64,000 bases of DNA from the NCBI RefSeq assembly GCF_038181555.1, contig NZ_JBBWUA010000005.1:62001-126000 (forward strand), in the 5' to 3' direction. Of the stretch, positions 34,231-43,162 are shown piece by piece. The first letter of the stretch is position 1; each line of letters opens with the position of its first letter. The DNA is from Desulfitobacterium sp038181555 (GTDB lineage: Bacteria > Bacillota > Desulfitobacteriia > Desulfitobacteriales > Desulfitobacteriaceae). Made by a program: the position numbers and the translations under genes. The notes under the pieces were generated by a model. That model worked only from the letters and a program-made list of their open reading frames with translations, did not search any database and was not told the DNA's origin.

Positions 34231-36165
34231 TTAAACATCCAGATTACGAACATATTTGGCATTTTCATGGATGAAATCACGCCTTGGTTCAACCTGATCT
34301 CCCATGAGAATCGTAAAGAGTTCATCTGCTTTAATAGCGTCATCCATGGTCACTTGCAGAATCGTCCTTTTCGCTGGGTCCATAGTGGTATCCCAAAGCT
34401 GGTCTGCGTTCATTTCCCCTAAACCTTTATAGCGTTGAATTTCTACTTTATCGCGGCCAATTTTATCTTGAATCTTTGCTAATTCTTCATCGCTATAGGC
34501 ATAGTGAACATCCTTCCCTTTCTTTATCTTAAAGAGAGGAGGCTGGGCAATATAGACATAATTATTTTCGATCAAGGGTTTCATAAAACGGAAAAAGAAA
34601 GTGAGCAATAAGATTCTAATATGAGCACCATCCACATCCGCATCCGTCATAATCACGAGTTTATGATAACGTGCTTTGGTAATATCAAAATCCTCAGAGA
34701 TCCCCGTACCCATAGCCGTAACCATAGCCCGAATCTCGGCATTACCTAAGATCCGATCCAAGCGAGCTTTCTCGACATTGAGAATTTTACCCCGTATAGG
34801 CAAAATAGCTTGGAAACGACGATCCCGGCCTGATTTTGCCGAACCACCGGCACTATCCCCTTCCACGATATACATTTCGCAGAGTTCCGCTTCCTTCCAA
34901 GAGCAGTCAGCCAATTTACCAGGTAAAGCGCTGACTTCTAGAGCACTTTTTCTCCGCGTTAGCTCTCTAGCCTTGCGTGCTGCTTCTCTGGCACGAGAAG
35001 CTTGCAGGGATTTTTCAATGACTTTCTTGCCTATCGCAGGGTTTTCTTCCAGAAAAACGGCTAAGCCTTCCCCTGTGATTGAATCAACAATTGATCTAAT
35101 TTCTGAATTCCCTAGCTTGGTCTTCGTTTGCCCCTCAAATTGGGGTTCCGGCACTTTAACCGAAATCACAACCGTTAAACCTTCCCGGATATCTTCTCCG
35201 GTCAGATTAGACTCGTTGTCTTTAAGAATCTTATTCTTGCGGGAATAATCATTCACCACCCGAGTTAAAGCTGCCTTAAACCCGGATTCGTGAGTACCCC
35301 CTTCTTGTGTATGGATATTATTGGCATAAGAAAATAGATTTTCAATATAACCGTCATTATATTGCATACATATTTCAACTTGGACCCCATCCTTTTCCGC
35401 TTCAAAATAAATAGGTTCAGGATGAAGAACTTCTTTAGAACGGTTAATATATTTGACAAAGTCAAAGATACCACCGGTGTGGTAGTAAAGTTCTTTCTTG
35501 TCCTCTCTTTCATCAATGAGAGTAATCGCGACTTTCTTGTTCAAAAAAGAGAGCTCGCGCAAGCGATGCGCTAAAATATCAAATTGGAAGACGATCTCTT
35601 CAAAAATCTGCGGGTCGGGCGCAAAGGATATCTTTGTTCCTGTTCTTCCCTGTTCTGTTTCACCGATAACAGTAAGCTCGGATGTCGTTTTACCACGCAT
35701 AAACTCCTGGTGATAAATCTTGCCATCCTTCATAACCTCAACATGTAACCAAGTAGACAAAGCATTAACAACGCTCATCCCCACGCCATGGAGTCCACCT
35801 GATACCTTGTAGGCACTGCCACTGAATTTTCCGCCGGCGTGAAGCACAGTTAAGGCAACTTCAACAGCTGGCTTACCAAGCTTTGGGTGTATATCCACCG
35901 GAATACCCCGTCCGTTATCTACCACAGATATGCTATTGTCTTCATGGATTTTTACTTCAATCGTATCGCAAAAGCCTGCTAATGCTTCATCAATACTGTT
36001 GTCAACAATTTCATACACTAAGTGATGTAATCCACGACTACTAGTAGAACCGATATACATGCCAGGACGTTTACGAACAGCTTCTAGCCCTTCAAGTACT
36101 TCAATCTGCCCTGCATTATAATCATCATTTGGCATATTTACCTTTAATTCAGCATTTTCTTGCAA
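34231..36165 (-). CDS. gyrB: DNA gyrase subunit B
   Basis: The ATPase subunit. It contains the GHKL ATP-binding motifs (VDNSIDEALAGFCD, DNGRGIPVD, GGLHGVGMSVVNAL), the transducer domain, the Toprim motifs EGDSAGGSAKSGRD and MTDADVDGAHIR, and the C-terminal RYKGLGEMNADQLW signature ending in NLDV. The frame is open to an ATG at 36195 without a ribosome site. The TTG at 36165 has GGGAGGG eight bases upstream and gives 645 residues, so I use it. A terminator-like hairpin between remB and gyrB suggests its own promoter. Confidence 0.95.
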   Translation of the reverse strand: MQENAELKVNMPNDDYNAGQIEVLEGLEAVRKRPGMYIGSTSSRGLHHLVYEIVDNSIDEALAGFCDTIEVKIHEDNSISVVDNGRGIPVDIHPKLGKPAVEVALTVLHAGGKFSGSAYKVSGGLHGVGMSVVNALSTWLHVEVMKDGKIYHQEFMRGKTTSELTVIGETEQGRTGTKISFAPDPQIFEEIVFQFDILAHRLRELSFLNKKVAITLIDEREDKKELYYHTGGIFDFVKYINRSKEVLHPEPIYFEAEKDGVQVEICMQYNDGYIENLFSYANNIHTQEGGTHESGFKAALTRVVNDYSRKNKILKDNESNLTGEDIREGLTVVISVKVPEPQFEGQTKTKLGNSEIRSIVDSITGEGLAVFLEENPAIGKKVIEKSLQASRAREAARKARELTRRKSALEVSALPGKLADCSWKEAELCEMYIVEGDSAGGSAKSGRDRRFQAILPIRGKILNVEKARLDRILGNAEIRAMVTAMGTGISEDFDITKARYHKLVIMTDADVDGAHIRILLLTFFFRFMKPLIENNYVYIAQPPLFKIKKGKDVHYAYSDEELAKIQDKIGRDKVEIQRYKGLGEMNADQLWDTTMDPAKRTILQVTMDDAIKADELFTILMGDQVEPRRDFIHENAKYVRNLDV

Positions 36166-36319
36166 AGCTGATCCCTCCCAATCATAATCCCTCATAATAA
36201 ATAAAATGAATTAATTCTTATGTTTTTCAAAATATTTTTTTGATTAATTAAACAATTAACCTTTTAATTATACAACTTTTTTACGCTTTATACAAATATA
36301 GGATGATTAGGAAATCGAA

Positions 36320-36350
36320 GAAACCTCTCCTTAGTATTCAGGGAGGTTTC
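36320..36350 (-). terminator. Hairpin after remB
   Basis: GAAACCTC and GAGGTTTC arms with an internal CC/GG extension form a stem; the trailing T-tract is short. It probably ends the dnaA-dnaN-recF-remB transcript before gyrBA. Confidence 0.65.
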
Positions 36351-36361
36351 TTTTCAAATGC

Positions 36362-36619
36362 TTATTCTTCATATAAATCCTTTAAATTTGATCGCTTAAG
36401 TAAAGTGGTTGATGATATGGGTGAAAAAAAATTACCTTGATTCGTTATCACTAAGGATTTCTCTTTTCCGGGTTCGGAAATATAGTTTAAATTTTTACTC
36501 TTTTTGATGCCATTTAAAAATGTTACCGAGGTAGGATTTTGCATAGCAGATTCCAAATCCAATATTGCAATAATTCTATCTTGACTAATGAGTACATCTC
36601 CACCTAAGTGTAAAAACAT
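36362..36619 (-). CDS. remB: RemB/YaaB family DUF370 protein
   Basis: RemA/RemB (DUF370) proteins are small regulators of extracellular-matrix genes in Bacillus. This 85-residue protein begins MFLHLGGDVLISQDRIIAILDLE, the family signature, and lies between recF and gyrB as in Bacillus. The ATG at 36619 overlaps the recF TGA by one base and has AGGAGG upstream. A direct role in matrix or osmotic control here is inferred from homology. Confidence 0.88.
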   Translation of the reverse strand: MFLHLGGDVLISQDRIIAILDLESAMQNPTSVTFLNGIKKSKNLNYISEPGKEKSLVITNQGNFFSPISSTTLLKRSNLKDLYEE

Positions 36620-37707
36620 CAATTAAACCTCCTAATCTGGCCATTTTCTACTTTCAGCATTAATGATGCTCTAGGGGTTAGGGTTTCCGCACTTGTTATG
36701 GTTATTATCGTCTGCTGTAAATTTTTTACATAATTTAATAAATAGTCTCTCCTTAATTCATCTAATTCAGACAGAACATCATCCAAAAGCAGCAAAGGAT
36801 ATTCACCTTTATTCTGACGAATAACCTCCAATTCAGCTAATTTGGTGCTTAGGACAATGGAGCGTTGCTGACCTTGTGATCCATAAAGACGTGCTGAACG
36901 ATCATTTAATTTAAAGAGAATATCATCACGATGCGGCCCGACTAAAATCATTTTCCTTTCGATTTCCAGAGGTGTTTTTTCCTCCAAAAGCTTCGGAAAA
37001 ATTTCTAAGGCTTCCATCAGATTCTCTTTGCCTAAAGAATGATACTCCATAGTAAGTCTTTCTCTACCTGAGGAAATTTGCCCGTAAATTTCCTGGCTTT
37101 TTTGGGAGAGTAAGGCTGTAAATTCCCAGCGATTCTTGATTATTTCCGAACCAATGCGGACCATTTGTTCATTCCATAATTCAAGCTGGCTCTTTATCCC
37201 ATTTTGGCCGCGTTTGAGGAGAGCGTTCTTTTGCTGGATCACTTTGTTATAAGCATTAAGCAATTGTATATGCTTTGAATGATGCTGAGCAATATGTAAA
37301 TCCAAGAAGCGTCTTCGTTCAGCGGGTCCTCCTTTGACCATCGCTAAATCATCAGGCGAAAAAAATACAACATTAATTGTGCCTACGTACTCAGATAATT
37401 TCCGGCAGGGAATTTGATTAATTTTGATAACTTTTCTTTTCTCTTTATAATGACTTTCTAAACGGAGCTTTCGCCTCTGAACAAGAAAATCTCCATAAAG
37501 GTGAAACTCATTTTCCCCCCAGCTCATCAACTCCTGTTCACGATGGACTCGATATGATTTTCCTGTCAATAGATAGTAGATTCCTTCCAGGATATTGGTC
37601 TTGCCTTGGCCATTTTCTCCTTGGAGGATGTTCAATCCGGATTGAAAACGAACCTCTTGATCCAGATAATTTCGAAAAAACTTTAGATATAGCCATTGTA
37701 TTTCCAT
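36619..37707 (-). CDS. recF: DNA replication and repair protein RecF
   Basis: An SMC-like ATPase that acts with RecO and RecR at single-strand gaps. The 362-residue protein has Walker A GENGQGKTNILEGIYYL, the signature region YGSQGQQRSIVLSTKLAE and Walker B YPLLLLDDVLSELDELRR. It starts 13 bp after dnaN. The small S4-domain gene rlbA (yaaA), which usually sits between dnaN and recF in Bacillus, is missing here. Confidence 0.95.
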   Translation of the reverse strand: MEIQWLYLKFFRNYLDQEVRFQSGLNILQGENGQGKTNILEGIYYLLTGKSYRVHREQELMSWGENEFHLYGDFLVQRRKLRLESHYKEKRKVIKINQIPCRKLSEYVGTINVVFFSPDDLAMVKGGPAERRRFLDLHIAQHHSKHIQLLNAYNKVIQQKNALLKRGQNGIKSQLELWNEQMVRIGSEIIKNRWEFTALLSQKSQEIYGQISSGRERLTMEYHSLGKENLMEALEIFPKLLEEKTPLEIERKMILVGPHRDDILFKLNDRSARLYGSQGQQRSIVLSTKLAELEVIRQNKGEYPLLLLDDVLSELDELRRDYLLNYVKNLQQTIITITSAETLTPRASLMLKVENGQIRRFN

Positions 37708-37719
37708 TTTGCAGCCAGC

Positions 37720-38823
37720 TTAAGAGGTGCGTACAGGTAAAGCGAGGTAAAGATAGTCTGGATCATCCACAGGTCGAATAATACCGGGGCTATAGGGCCC
37801 GGATAATTCAAAAATAATCTCTTCTGAGTCGATAATTTTAAGAACATCTAATAAAAATTTGGAATTAAAGGCGATCTTGACGTCATTACCTTCTTTGCGA
37901 ATTTCCATTTGCTCGGAAATCTTTCCCAAGTCAGAGGTTTGATCAATGGATAAATGTTCCGTGTCGATGGTCAACTTGATAATGCTCGCATGACTACCAT
38001 CCCGCGCTAACAAAGAAGCCCTTTCTACTGATTCTTGGAATAGCTTAGTTGGAAGTATAATCTTCGTCTGGCAGGATTGAGGAATGACTTGTTTATAATT
38101 TGGAAATTGCCCTTCAATTAAGCGAGAGAGAAGATAAACAGAGCCAAACTGAAAAACGATTTGGGATGGATTGAAACGAATAAGCAAATTTTCATCTTCA
38201 TCTTTAAGTAAGCGATAGATTTCTCCTAAGGTCTTGGCTGGAATAATCCCTTGAAACTTAAATTTATCGGAGTTAGTGATTTCCGCAAATCGATAAGCTA
38301 AACGATGGGTATCGGTAGCAATTAATCGAATTGTATTATCTTCTATCTGCAAAAGACAGCCTGTAAAGACAGGACGGCTTTCTTCAGTTGAGCAGGTAAA
38401 GATTGTTTGCTTAATCATCGTTTTAAAAAGGGATACAGGTAAAGTGAATGTTTCTGCATCTAAGAGATCCGGTAATAAAGGAAACTCTTCTGGGTCATAT
38501 CCTCTCAGGGATAAATCCGATTCATAATATCTAATAGTAAGAACATCATTTTCTAATTCTAAAACGATGGCAGCATCAGGCAGTTTGCGAACAAGATCAG
38601 AGAAAATTCGGGAGGGCAGAACGACGACCCCTTCTTCTTCAACTTGGGCAGGAACTACACAACGAATGCCAATTTCTAAATCAGTGGCTTCAAATATTAA
38701 TGACTGTCCTTCTGCTTTAATCATGATACCTTGTAAAACAGGTAAGGTATTTTTATTTGAAACCGCTTTTTGGACAGTATTTACACCTGTCAATAAGGAA
38801 TCCTTTGAACAATAAACTTTCAT
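37720..38823 (-). CDS. dnaN: DNA polymerase III beta subunit (sliding clamp)
   Basis: The processivity clamp loaded by DnaX/HolB. The 367-residue protein has the three-domain beta-clamp pattern, with the N-terminal motif MKVYCSKDSLLTGVNTVQKAVSNKN-type start (first part visible), FSDLVRKLPDAAIVLE in domain 1, and the C-terminal SPGIIRPVDDPDYLYLALPVR, which forms the peptide-binding edge. It follows dnaA across a 265-bp spacer that holds DnaA boxes. Confidence 0.97.
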   Translation of the reverse strand: MKVYCSKDSLLTGVNTVQKAVSNKNTLPVLQGIMIKAEGQSLIFEATDLEIGIRCVVPAQVEEEGVVVLPSRIFSDLVRKLPDAAIVLELENDVLTIRYYESDLSLRGYDPEEFPLLPDLLDAETFTLPVSLFKTMIKQTIFTCSTEESRPVFTGCLLQIEDNTIRLIATDTHRLAYRFAEITNSDKFKFQGIIPAKTLGEIYRLLKDEDENLLIRFNPSQIVFQFGSVYLLSRLIEGQFPNYKQVIPQSCQTKIILPTKLFQESVERASLLARDGSHASIIKLTIDTEHLSIDQTSDLGKISEQMEIRKEGNDVKIAFNSKFLLDVLKIIDSEEIIFELSGPYSPGIIRPVDDPDYLYLALPVRTS

Positions 38824-38933
38824 TAGGCAGCCTCCTATAAATAACTTGGCAACAACAAAACTTTTAGGAATATTTTAAGGGGAATAATAATAAGATATTA
38901 ATTTAGTAGTATAAGTAGTATAGCTTGTCTCTA

Positions 38934-39075
38934 TGTGGATAATTGGCTTAAGCCCTTGGGAGAGTATGTTTTAAAAAGAGTAAAAACATGTGAATTAATT
39001 CGGAATTTTATCCACATGTTAACATCCTCAATTATTTATAAATTTTATCCCAGCTTTACTGACATGTTATTCACA
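38934..39075. other. oriC, dnaA-dnaN DnaA-box cluster
   Basis: Three DnaA boxes lie in the dnaA-dnaN spacer: TGTGGATAA (38934-38942), TTATCCACA (39008-39016) and TTATTCACA (39067-39075). A+T-rich runs beside them (for example 38880-38925) suit a duplex-unwinding element. In Bacillus the unwinding element also lies on the dnaN side of dnaA. Confidence 0.8.
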
Positions 39076-39088
39076 TTATTATACCACA

Positions 39089-40438
39089 TTAGGTGCTTTG
39101 AATGATTTTAATAATTTCATTGATTTTCCGATCAAACATTTGATCATTGCGGCGTGCTTCCGAAATTTTATCATGAGCGTGAAGGACTGTGGTATGATCT
39201 CTTCCGCCAAATTCATCCCCTATTCTCGGTAAAGAGCTATCGGTGAGTTCTCTAGATAAGTACATAGCAATTTGACGTGGAAAAGCAACTGCCCTTGTCC
39301 TCTTTTTCGCTTTAAATTCTGATAAAGAAAGATGATAGTAATCAGATACCGCTTGCTGAATTTTTTCTATGGTTATTTCCTTGGGTACATTAACAGGAAT
39401 AATATCTTTCAATGCTTCGGTAGCAGTTTCAATCGTAATGGGATTAGAGGTGAGAGAACCAAAAGCCATAACGCGAATTAATGCTCCCTCGAGTTCCCTT
39501 ATGTTGGAGTGGATTTTATCAGCAATATAAACCATCACTTCGTTAGCCACTTGTAAATTCTCTAATTTAGCTTTTTTACGGAGAATAGCGACTCGAGTTT
39601 CTAAATCTGGTGGTTGGATGTCTGTAATTAGACCCCATTCGAAGCGGGAGCGCAAACGGTCCTCTAAGGTAGGAATTTCTTTAGGAGGACGATCAGATGA
39701 AATGATGATTTGTTTGTTTGCGTCATGAAGGGCATTAAACGTATGGAAAAACTCTTCCTGGGTACCCTCTTTACCTGCAAGAAACTGAATATCGTCAATA
39801 AGTAATATATCCACATTTCGATAATGGTTACGGAACTCAATAGGATTCTGATCCCGGATCGATTCAATAAGTTCGTTGGTAAATTTTTCACTGGAGACAT
39901 AAAGCACGCGTGTACCGGGGGAGCGCTGAATAACAGCGTTACCAATAGCATGCATCAAGTGGGTTTTGCCTAATCCAACCCCTCCATAAATAAATAAGGG
40001 GTTATAGGCAAGTGCTGGAGATTCAGCTACGGCTAAAGCTGCAGCATGGGCAAAGCGGTTACTGTTACCAATGACGAAGGTATCAAAGGTATATTTAGAA
40101 TTTAAGGTCCGATTAGGGGGAGATTCCTCTTTGGTATCGGTCGAAGATATAAATACATCTTCTTTCTGATGTGCATCCTCTTGTTGCTGAGTAATAATAA
40201 AGCGCAGATTCATGGATTGGCCAAGGATCGATTGAACTGTAGAGCGAATCAAAGGGGAATAGCGACTCTCCAGCCAATCCTTCGCAAATTCATTGGGTAC
40301 ACTCACAATAAGTGTATCTCCCTCAATGTCGAGAAGGTGTGTCGAACTAAGCCAAGTCTCAAAGCTGGGTTTAGAGAGTTCAGTTTCTAATTTTGCTAGG
40401 GTTTCTTTCCAGAGAACATGAAGAGTACGGGGTGGCAT
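39089..40438 (-). CDS. dnaA: Chromosomal replication initiator DnaA
   Basis: A 449-residue AAA+ initiator that binds DnaA boxes and opens oriC. Domains: I (about 1-85, with WLSSTHLLDIEGDTLIVSVPNEFAKDWLE), a short linker II with Ser/Glu, III with Walker A GGVGLGKTHLMHAIGN and Walker B LLIDDIQFLAGKEGTQEEFFHTFN, and IV, a helix-turn-helix with GDEFGGRDHTTVLHAHDKI. Box clusters flank the gene on both sides. Confidence 0.98.
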   Translation of the reverse strand: MPPRTLHVLWKETLAKLETELSKPSFETWLSSTHLLDIEGDTLIVSVPNEFAKDWLESRYSPLIRSTVQSILGQSMNLRFIITQQQEDAHQKEDVFISSTDTKEESPPNRTLNSKYTFDTFVIGNSNRFAHAAALAVAESPALAYNPLFIYGGVGLGKTHLMHAIGNAVIQRSPGTRVLYVSSEKFTNELIESIRDQNPIEFRNHYRNVDILLIDDIQFLAGKEGTQEEFFHTFNALHDANKQIIISSDRPPKEIPTLEDRLRSRFEWGLITDIQPPDLETRVAILRKKAKLENLQVANEVMVYIADKIHSNIRELEGALIRVMAFGSLTSNPITIETATEALKDIIPVNVPKEITIEKIQQAVSDYYHLSLSEFKAKKRTRAVAFPRQIAMYLSRELTDSSLPRIGDEFGGRDHTTVLHAHDKISEARRNDQMFDRKINEIIKIIQST

Positions 40439-40489
40439 TTTGTGATCCTCCCTTGTCGAATAAAAGTAGAAAATATGACAATAAAAAAG

Positions 40490-40687
40490 TTATACACAAA
40501 CTTATACACATTTGTGGATAACTTAATAAAATTTTTGCTGTGAATAATATATTTGCATAAATACTGCTCATGTAAAGAGGGTGTAAAAATATAATACCAA
40601 GTTTCGAGGGGGTTATCAACAGGAAGTTGGTCCTAAAAATATTTTATTCACAGGTGGATAACTTTTTCTACCCAGAGGTTATCCACA
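40490..40687. other. oriC, upstream DnaA-box cluster
   Basis: Eight perfect or near-perfect DnaA boxes lie in the dnaA-rpmH spacer, in both orientations: 40490-40498, 40502-40510, 40513-40521, 40539-40547, 40613-40621, 40644-40652, 40653-40661 and 40679-40687. Perfect boxes are TGTGGATAA at 40513 and TTATCCACA at 40679. With the dnaN-side cluster this makes a bipartite origin. Confidence 0.88.
40591..40619 (-). promoter_or_regulatory. dnaA promoter overlapping a DnaA box
   Basis: TTGATA (40619-40614) and TATTAT (40596-40591) are spaced by 17 bp on the minus strand, reading toward dnaA. The -35 overlaps the DnaA box at 40613-40621, which would allow autorepression. Confidence 0.65.
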
Positions 40688-40707
40688 CAGTATTTAATAA
40701 TGTCTGC

Positions 40708-40737
40708 TTGACAGAGCTAAAAAACTTAGAGTATAAT
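40708..40737 (+). promoter_or_regulatory. rpmH promoter
   Basis: A perfect TTGACA (40708-40713) and a perfect TATAAT (40732-40737), spaced by 18 bp, lead into rpmH. Confidence 0.85.
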
Positions 40738-40797
40738 CTCAAGAGATATGCAATTTTTAGTGGTTTTTTCCCTTTCAAAGGAGGTGCAATAAAAGTT

Positions 40798-40932
40798 ATG
40801 AAACGTACTTGGCAACCGAAAAATCGTCGCCATCAGAGAGTACATGGTTTTTTAAGCAGAATGAGTAGCTCAACCGGTAGAAACGTGCTTAAACGCCGTC
40901 GTGCTAAAGGGCGGAAGAAATTATCAGCTTAA
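40798..40932 (+). CDS. rpmH: 50S ribosomal protein L34
   Basis: A 44-residue, very basic ribosomal protein: MKRTWQPKNRRHQRVHGFLS and then the GRNVLKRRRAKGRKKLSA tail. The ATG lies after AAAGGAGGTG. The open frame continues upstream to 40627, but those codons overlap the promoter and DnaA boxes and are not coding. It is the first gene on the right arm. Confidence 0.97.
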   Translation: MKRTWQPKNRRHQRVHGFLSRMSSSTGRNVLKRRRAKGRKKLSA

Positions 40933-40957
40933 GGCCGCAATCTTGTGGCCTTTTTCA
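40931..40957 (+). terminator. Terminator after rpmH
   Basis: AAGGCCGCAA and TTGTGGCCTT pair as an imperfect hairpin with a short loop, followed by TTTTT. It may reduce read-through into rnpA. Confidence 0.75.
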
Positions 40958-41103
40958 TGCTATTGAAAAGAAAAATATTTACTTTTTTTAGTATGGGGTA
41001 TTTTATTTCATCTTTATTTATAGAATAGGTTTATTCTAAGGTAGAGTGAGGAAAACTAAGTAAGATTAGGTAATACTACGACAATTGTGATTGTGGAGGA
41101 GCC

Positions 41104-41448
41104 ATGTTACAGAGAAATCTTAGATTGCGTCAAAAATCTCTTTTCAAAAAGGTTTTTGCACAAAGAAAAAGTTTCTCTGGAAAGTATGTTGTCGTTTATG
41201 TGGCAGAGGGTCCCTCAAAGTTCGGATTCATTGCCTCTAAAAAAGTCGGTAATGCTGTGGTTCGTAATCGGGCCAAGCGTTTAATGAGAGAAGTCATTCG
41301 GCGCCATCTTCTAGAGATTAAAGAAAATACTCAAATTATTTGTATTGCTCGTTCTTCTATTAAAGGAGTTTCTTATTCAGAAGTAGAAAATAGTCTTGTA
41401 AAAAGCTTATATAGAGCAAAAGCTATCAAGGGTGTGGAGCTAGGTTAA
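41104..41448 (+). CDS. rnpA: Ribonuclease P protein component
   Basis: The protein subunit of RNase P, which trims tRNA 5' ends. The 114-residue basic protein has KFGFIASKKVGNAVVRNRAKRLMREVIRR, containing the RNR RNA-binding motif. ATG follows GGAGGAGCC. It precedes yidD as in most bacteria. Confidence 0.95.
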   Translation: MLQRNLRLRQKSLFKKVFAQRKSFSGKYVVVYVAEGPSKFGFIASKKVGNAVVRNRAKRLMREVIRRHLLEIKENTQIICIARSSIKGVSYSEVENSLVKSLYRAKAIKGVELG

Positions 41449-41471
41449 TTGTTCCATAGGATGGGATTAGT

Positions 41472-41678
41472 ATGAAAGCTATTTTGGTTGGATTAATTCG
41501 GTTTTATCAACGATTTATTTCTCCTCTAAAACGGCCATCTTGCCGCTTTTATCCGACATGCTCAGAATATTCTATTCAGGCTCTACAGAAATACGGGGTT
41601 ATCAAAGGAAGCTGGAAATCCCTTGTGAGGATTTCTAAATGCCACCCCTTTCACCCTGGCGGTTATGATCCGGTATAA
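41472..41678 (+). CDS. yidD: Membrane protein insertion efficiency factor YidD
   Basis: A 68-residue protein with the family core IRFYQRFISPLKRPSCRFYP, TCSEYSIQALQKYG and CHPFHPGGYDPV. The conserved cysteines are present. YidD assists YidC/Sec insertion. It lies 11 bp before yidC. Confidence 0.94.
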   Translation: MKAILVGLIRFYQRFISPLKRPSCRFYPTCSEYSIQALQKYGVIKGSWKSLVRISKCHPFHPGGYDPV

Positions 41679-41689
41679 GGAGGGTTCTT

Positions 41690-42388
41690 GTGAGTACTTT
41701 TGTTGAATGGATGACTATATTATTGAAGTGGTTATATAGTCTAACTGATATGGTGGGATTAGCTAGTTATGGTCTAGCTATTATACTTCTAACCATAATC
41801 ATAAAAACTGTCATCTTCCCCTTGACCTGGAAGCAAATGAAATCTATGAGAAAAACCGTTGAGATTCAGCCAAAGCTTCAAGAACTTCAAAAGAAGTATA
41901 AAGGAAAGCCAGAGAAACTGAATCAAGAAACCATGGCTTTGTATAAAGAGCATAATGTGAACCCAGCAGGTGGTTGTCTACCCTTGATTGTCCAGCTGCC
42001 AATTTTCTGGGCCTTGTATCAGACTCTTTTTAAGTTTGGCAACTACATTTCGGATCCAAGTCAAGCGATGTTCCTAGGATTTGATATCACCGCGACTGGA
42101 AATATAGTTTTTGCCGTCCTGGCAGGGGCAACCACTTTTTTGCAGACAAAGCTTACTACCGCGACCAATCCAACTATGAATGCTGATAAAGGTGGCAAAC
42201 CTGATCCGACTCAATCAACTCAAAAAATGATGCTCTATTTTATGCCATTTTTTATGGCCTATATCGGTTGGACTGTTCCTGCTGGACTGGCGTTGTACTT
42301 CTTAACAATGAATATTGTTTCGATATTTCAACAGCTTTATATCAATCGCAGACTTGATAAAGAAAAGTTAGATGCTGCTGCTTCATAA
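41690..42388 (+). CDS. yidC: Membrane protein insertase YidC/OxaA (SpoIIIJ type)
   Basis: Inserts and folds membrane proteins; the Bacillus SpoIIIJ form is also needed for sigma-G activity during sporulation. The 232-residue protein has five predicted helices, with the first core segment IIKTVIFPLTWKQMKSMRK carrying the conserved hydrophilic-groove Arg/Lys, followed by the coiled loop QPKLQELQKKYKGKPEKLNQE. There is no lipobox, unlike Bacillus SpoIIIJ. GTG start after AGGAGGG. Confidence 0.92.
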   Translation: MSTFVEWMTILLKWLYSLTDMVGLASYGLAIILLTIIIKTVIFPLTWKQMKSMRKTVEIQPKLQELQKKYKGKPEKLNQETMALYKEHNVNPAGGCLPLIVQLPIFWALYQTLFKFGNYISDPSQAMFLGFDITATGNIVFAVLAGATTFLQTKLTTATNPTMNADKGGKPDPTQSTQKMMLYFMPFFMAYIGWTVPAGLALYFLTMNIVSIFQQLYINRRLDKEKLDAAAS

Positions 42389-42435
42389 GCTTGGTGGCAA
42401 CCTAGGTAAGTTTGCTTGACTGAGGGAGGGTATCC

Positions 42436-43077
42436 ATGAGATTTGCTGAGAAAACCGGTAAAACTGTCGATGAGGCCATCAGTGCTTGTCTCGCTGAATT
42501 AGGGGTAGATCGAGATCGAGTAAAGATCGAGGTTCTAGAGGAGCCTACAAAAAAAGGACTTTTTGGTTTACTAGGAACCACCCAAGCGAAAGTGCGGGTT
42601 ACATATGAGGATTCACCAGGTGAAATAGCTAGTGTCTTTCTTAAGGATGTATGCGACTCCATGGGAGTTAGTGCTGAATTTAATTGGTCACAGACGACGG
42701 GTCAGCATTGGCTTGTTAATATCACTGGAGAAGAGCTCGGTATATTAATTGGCCGCCGTGGAGATACTCTAGAAGCTCTCCAATACTTAACCAATCTTGC
42801 TGTTTCTAAACAGCTTTCTGAGAAAGTACGGATTATCGTGGATGTGGAAGGATATCGTCAACGGCGCGAAGAGACTTTAGTCCGTTTGGCGAAGCGACTT
42901 TCCGATAAGGTAAAGCGTACAGGAACACGAGTGGTTCTCGAACCTATGAATCCTCATGAGAGAAGGATTATTCATACAGCATTGCAAGAAGAAACTCACA
43001 TCTCGACTTTTAGTGAAGGTGAAGAGCCCAATCGTAAAGTAGTCATTTCTTTAAAACGGACCAAAGAGAATTTCTGA
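42436..43077 (+). CDS. khpB: RNA-binding protein KhpB (Jag/EloR)
   Basis: A 213-residue RNA-binding protein: a Jag N-domain (MRFAEKTGKTVDEAISACLAEL), a KH domain (about 80-145, with GEELGILIGRRGDTLEALQYL) and an R3H domain (about 150-210, with EPMNPHERRIIHTALQ). With KhpA it controls cell-division and elongation genes in other Firmicutes. ATG follows GGAGGG, and a strong terminator follows, so yidC-khpB closes this transcript. Confidence 0.92.
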   Translation: MRFAEKTGKTVDEAISACLAELGVDRDRVKIEVLEEPTKKGLFGLLGTTQAKVRVTYEDSPGEIASVFLKDVCDSMGVSAEFNWSQTTGQHWLVNITGEELGILIGRRGDTLEALQYLTNLAVSKQLSEKVRIIVDVEGYRQRREETLVRLAKRLSDKVKRTGTRVVLEPMNPHERRIIHTALQEETHISTFSEGEEPNRKVVISLKRTKENF

Positions 43078-43104
43078 GGGGTGAGAGGTACCCCTCTTTT
43101 TTTT
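43075..43104 (+). terminator. Terminator after khpB
   Basis: GAGGGGT and ACCCCTC pair around a short loop and continue into nine T residues. mnmE therefore needs its own promoter. Confidence 0.9.
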
Positions 43105-43162
43105 TAATGTGTCGTAATTTTATTCAATACCAGTAAAATAGGATGGAAGTGGAGCGAATCCC

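Noticed and set aside
40627..40797. N-terminal extension of rpmH
   Set aside because: These codons cover DnaA boxes and a consensus promoter; the conserved L34 start is at 40798.
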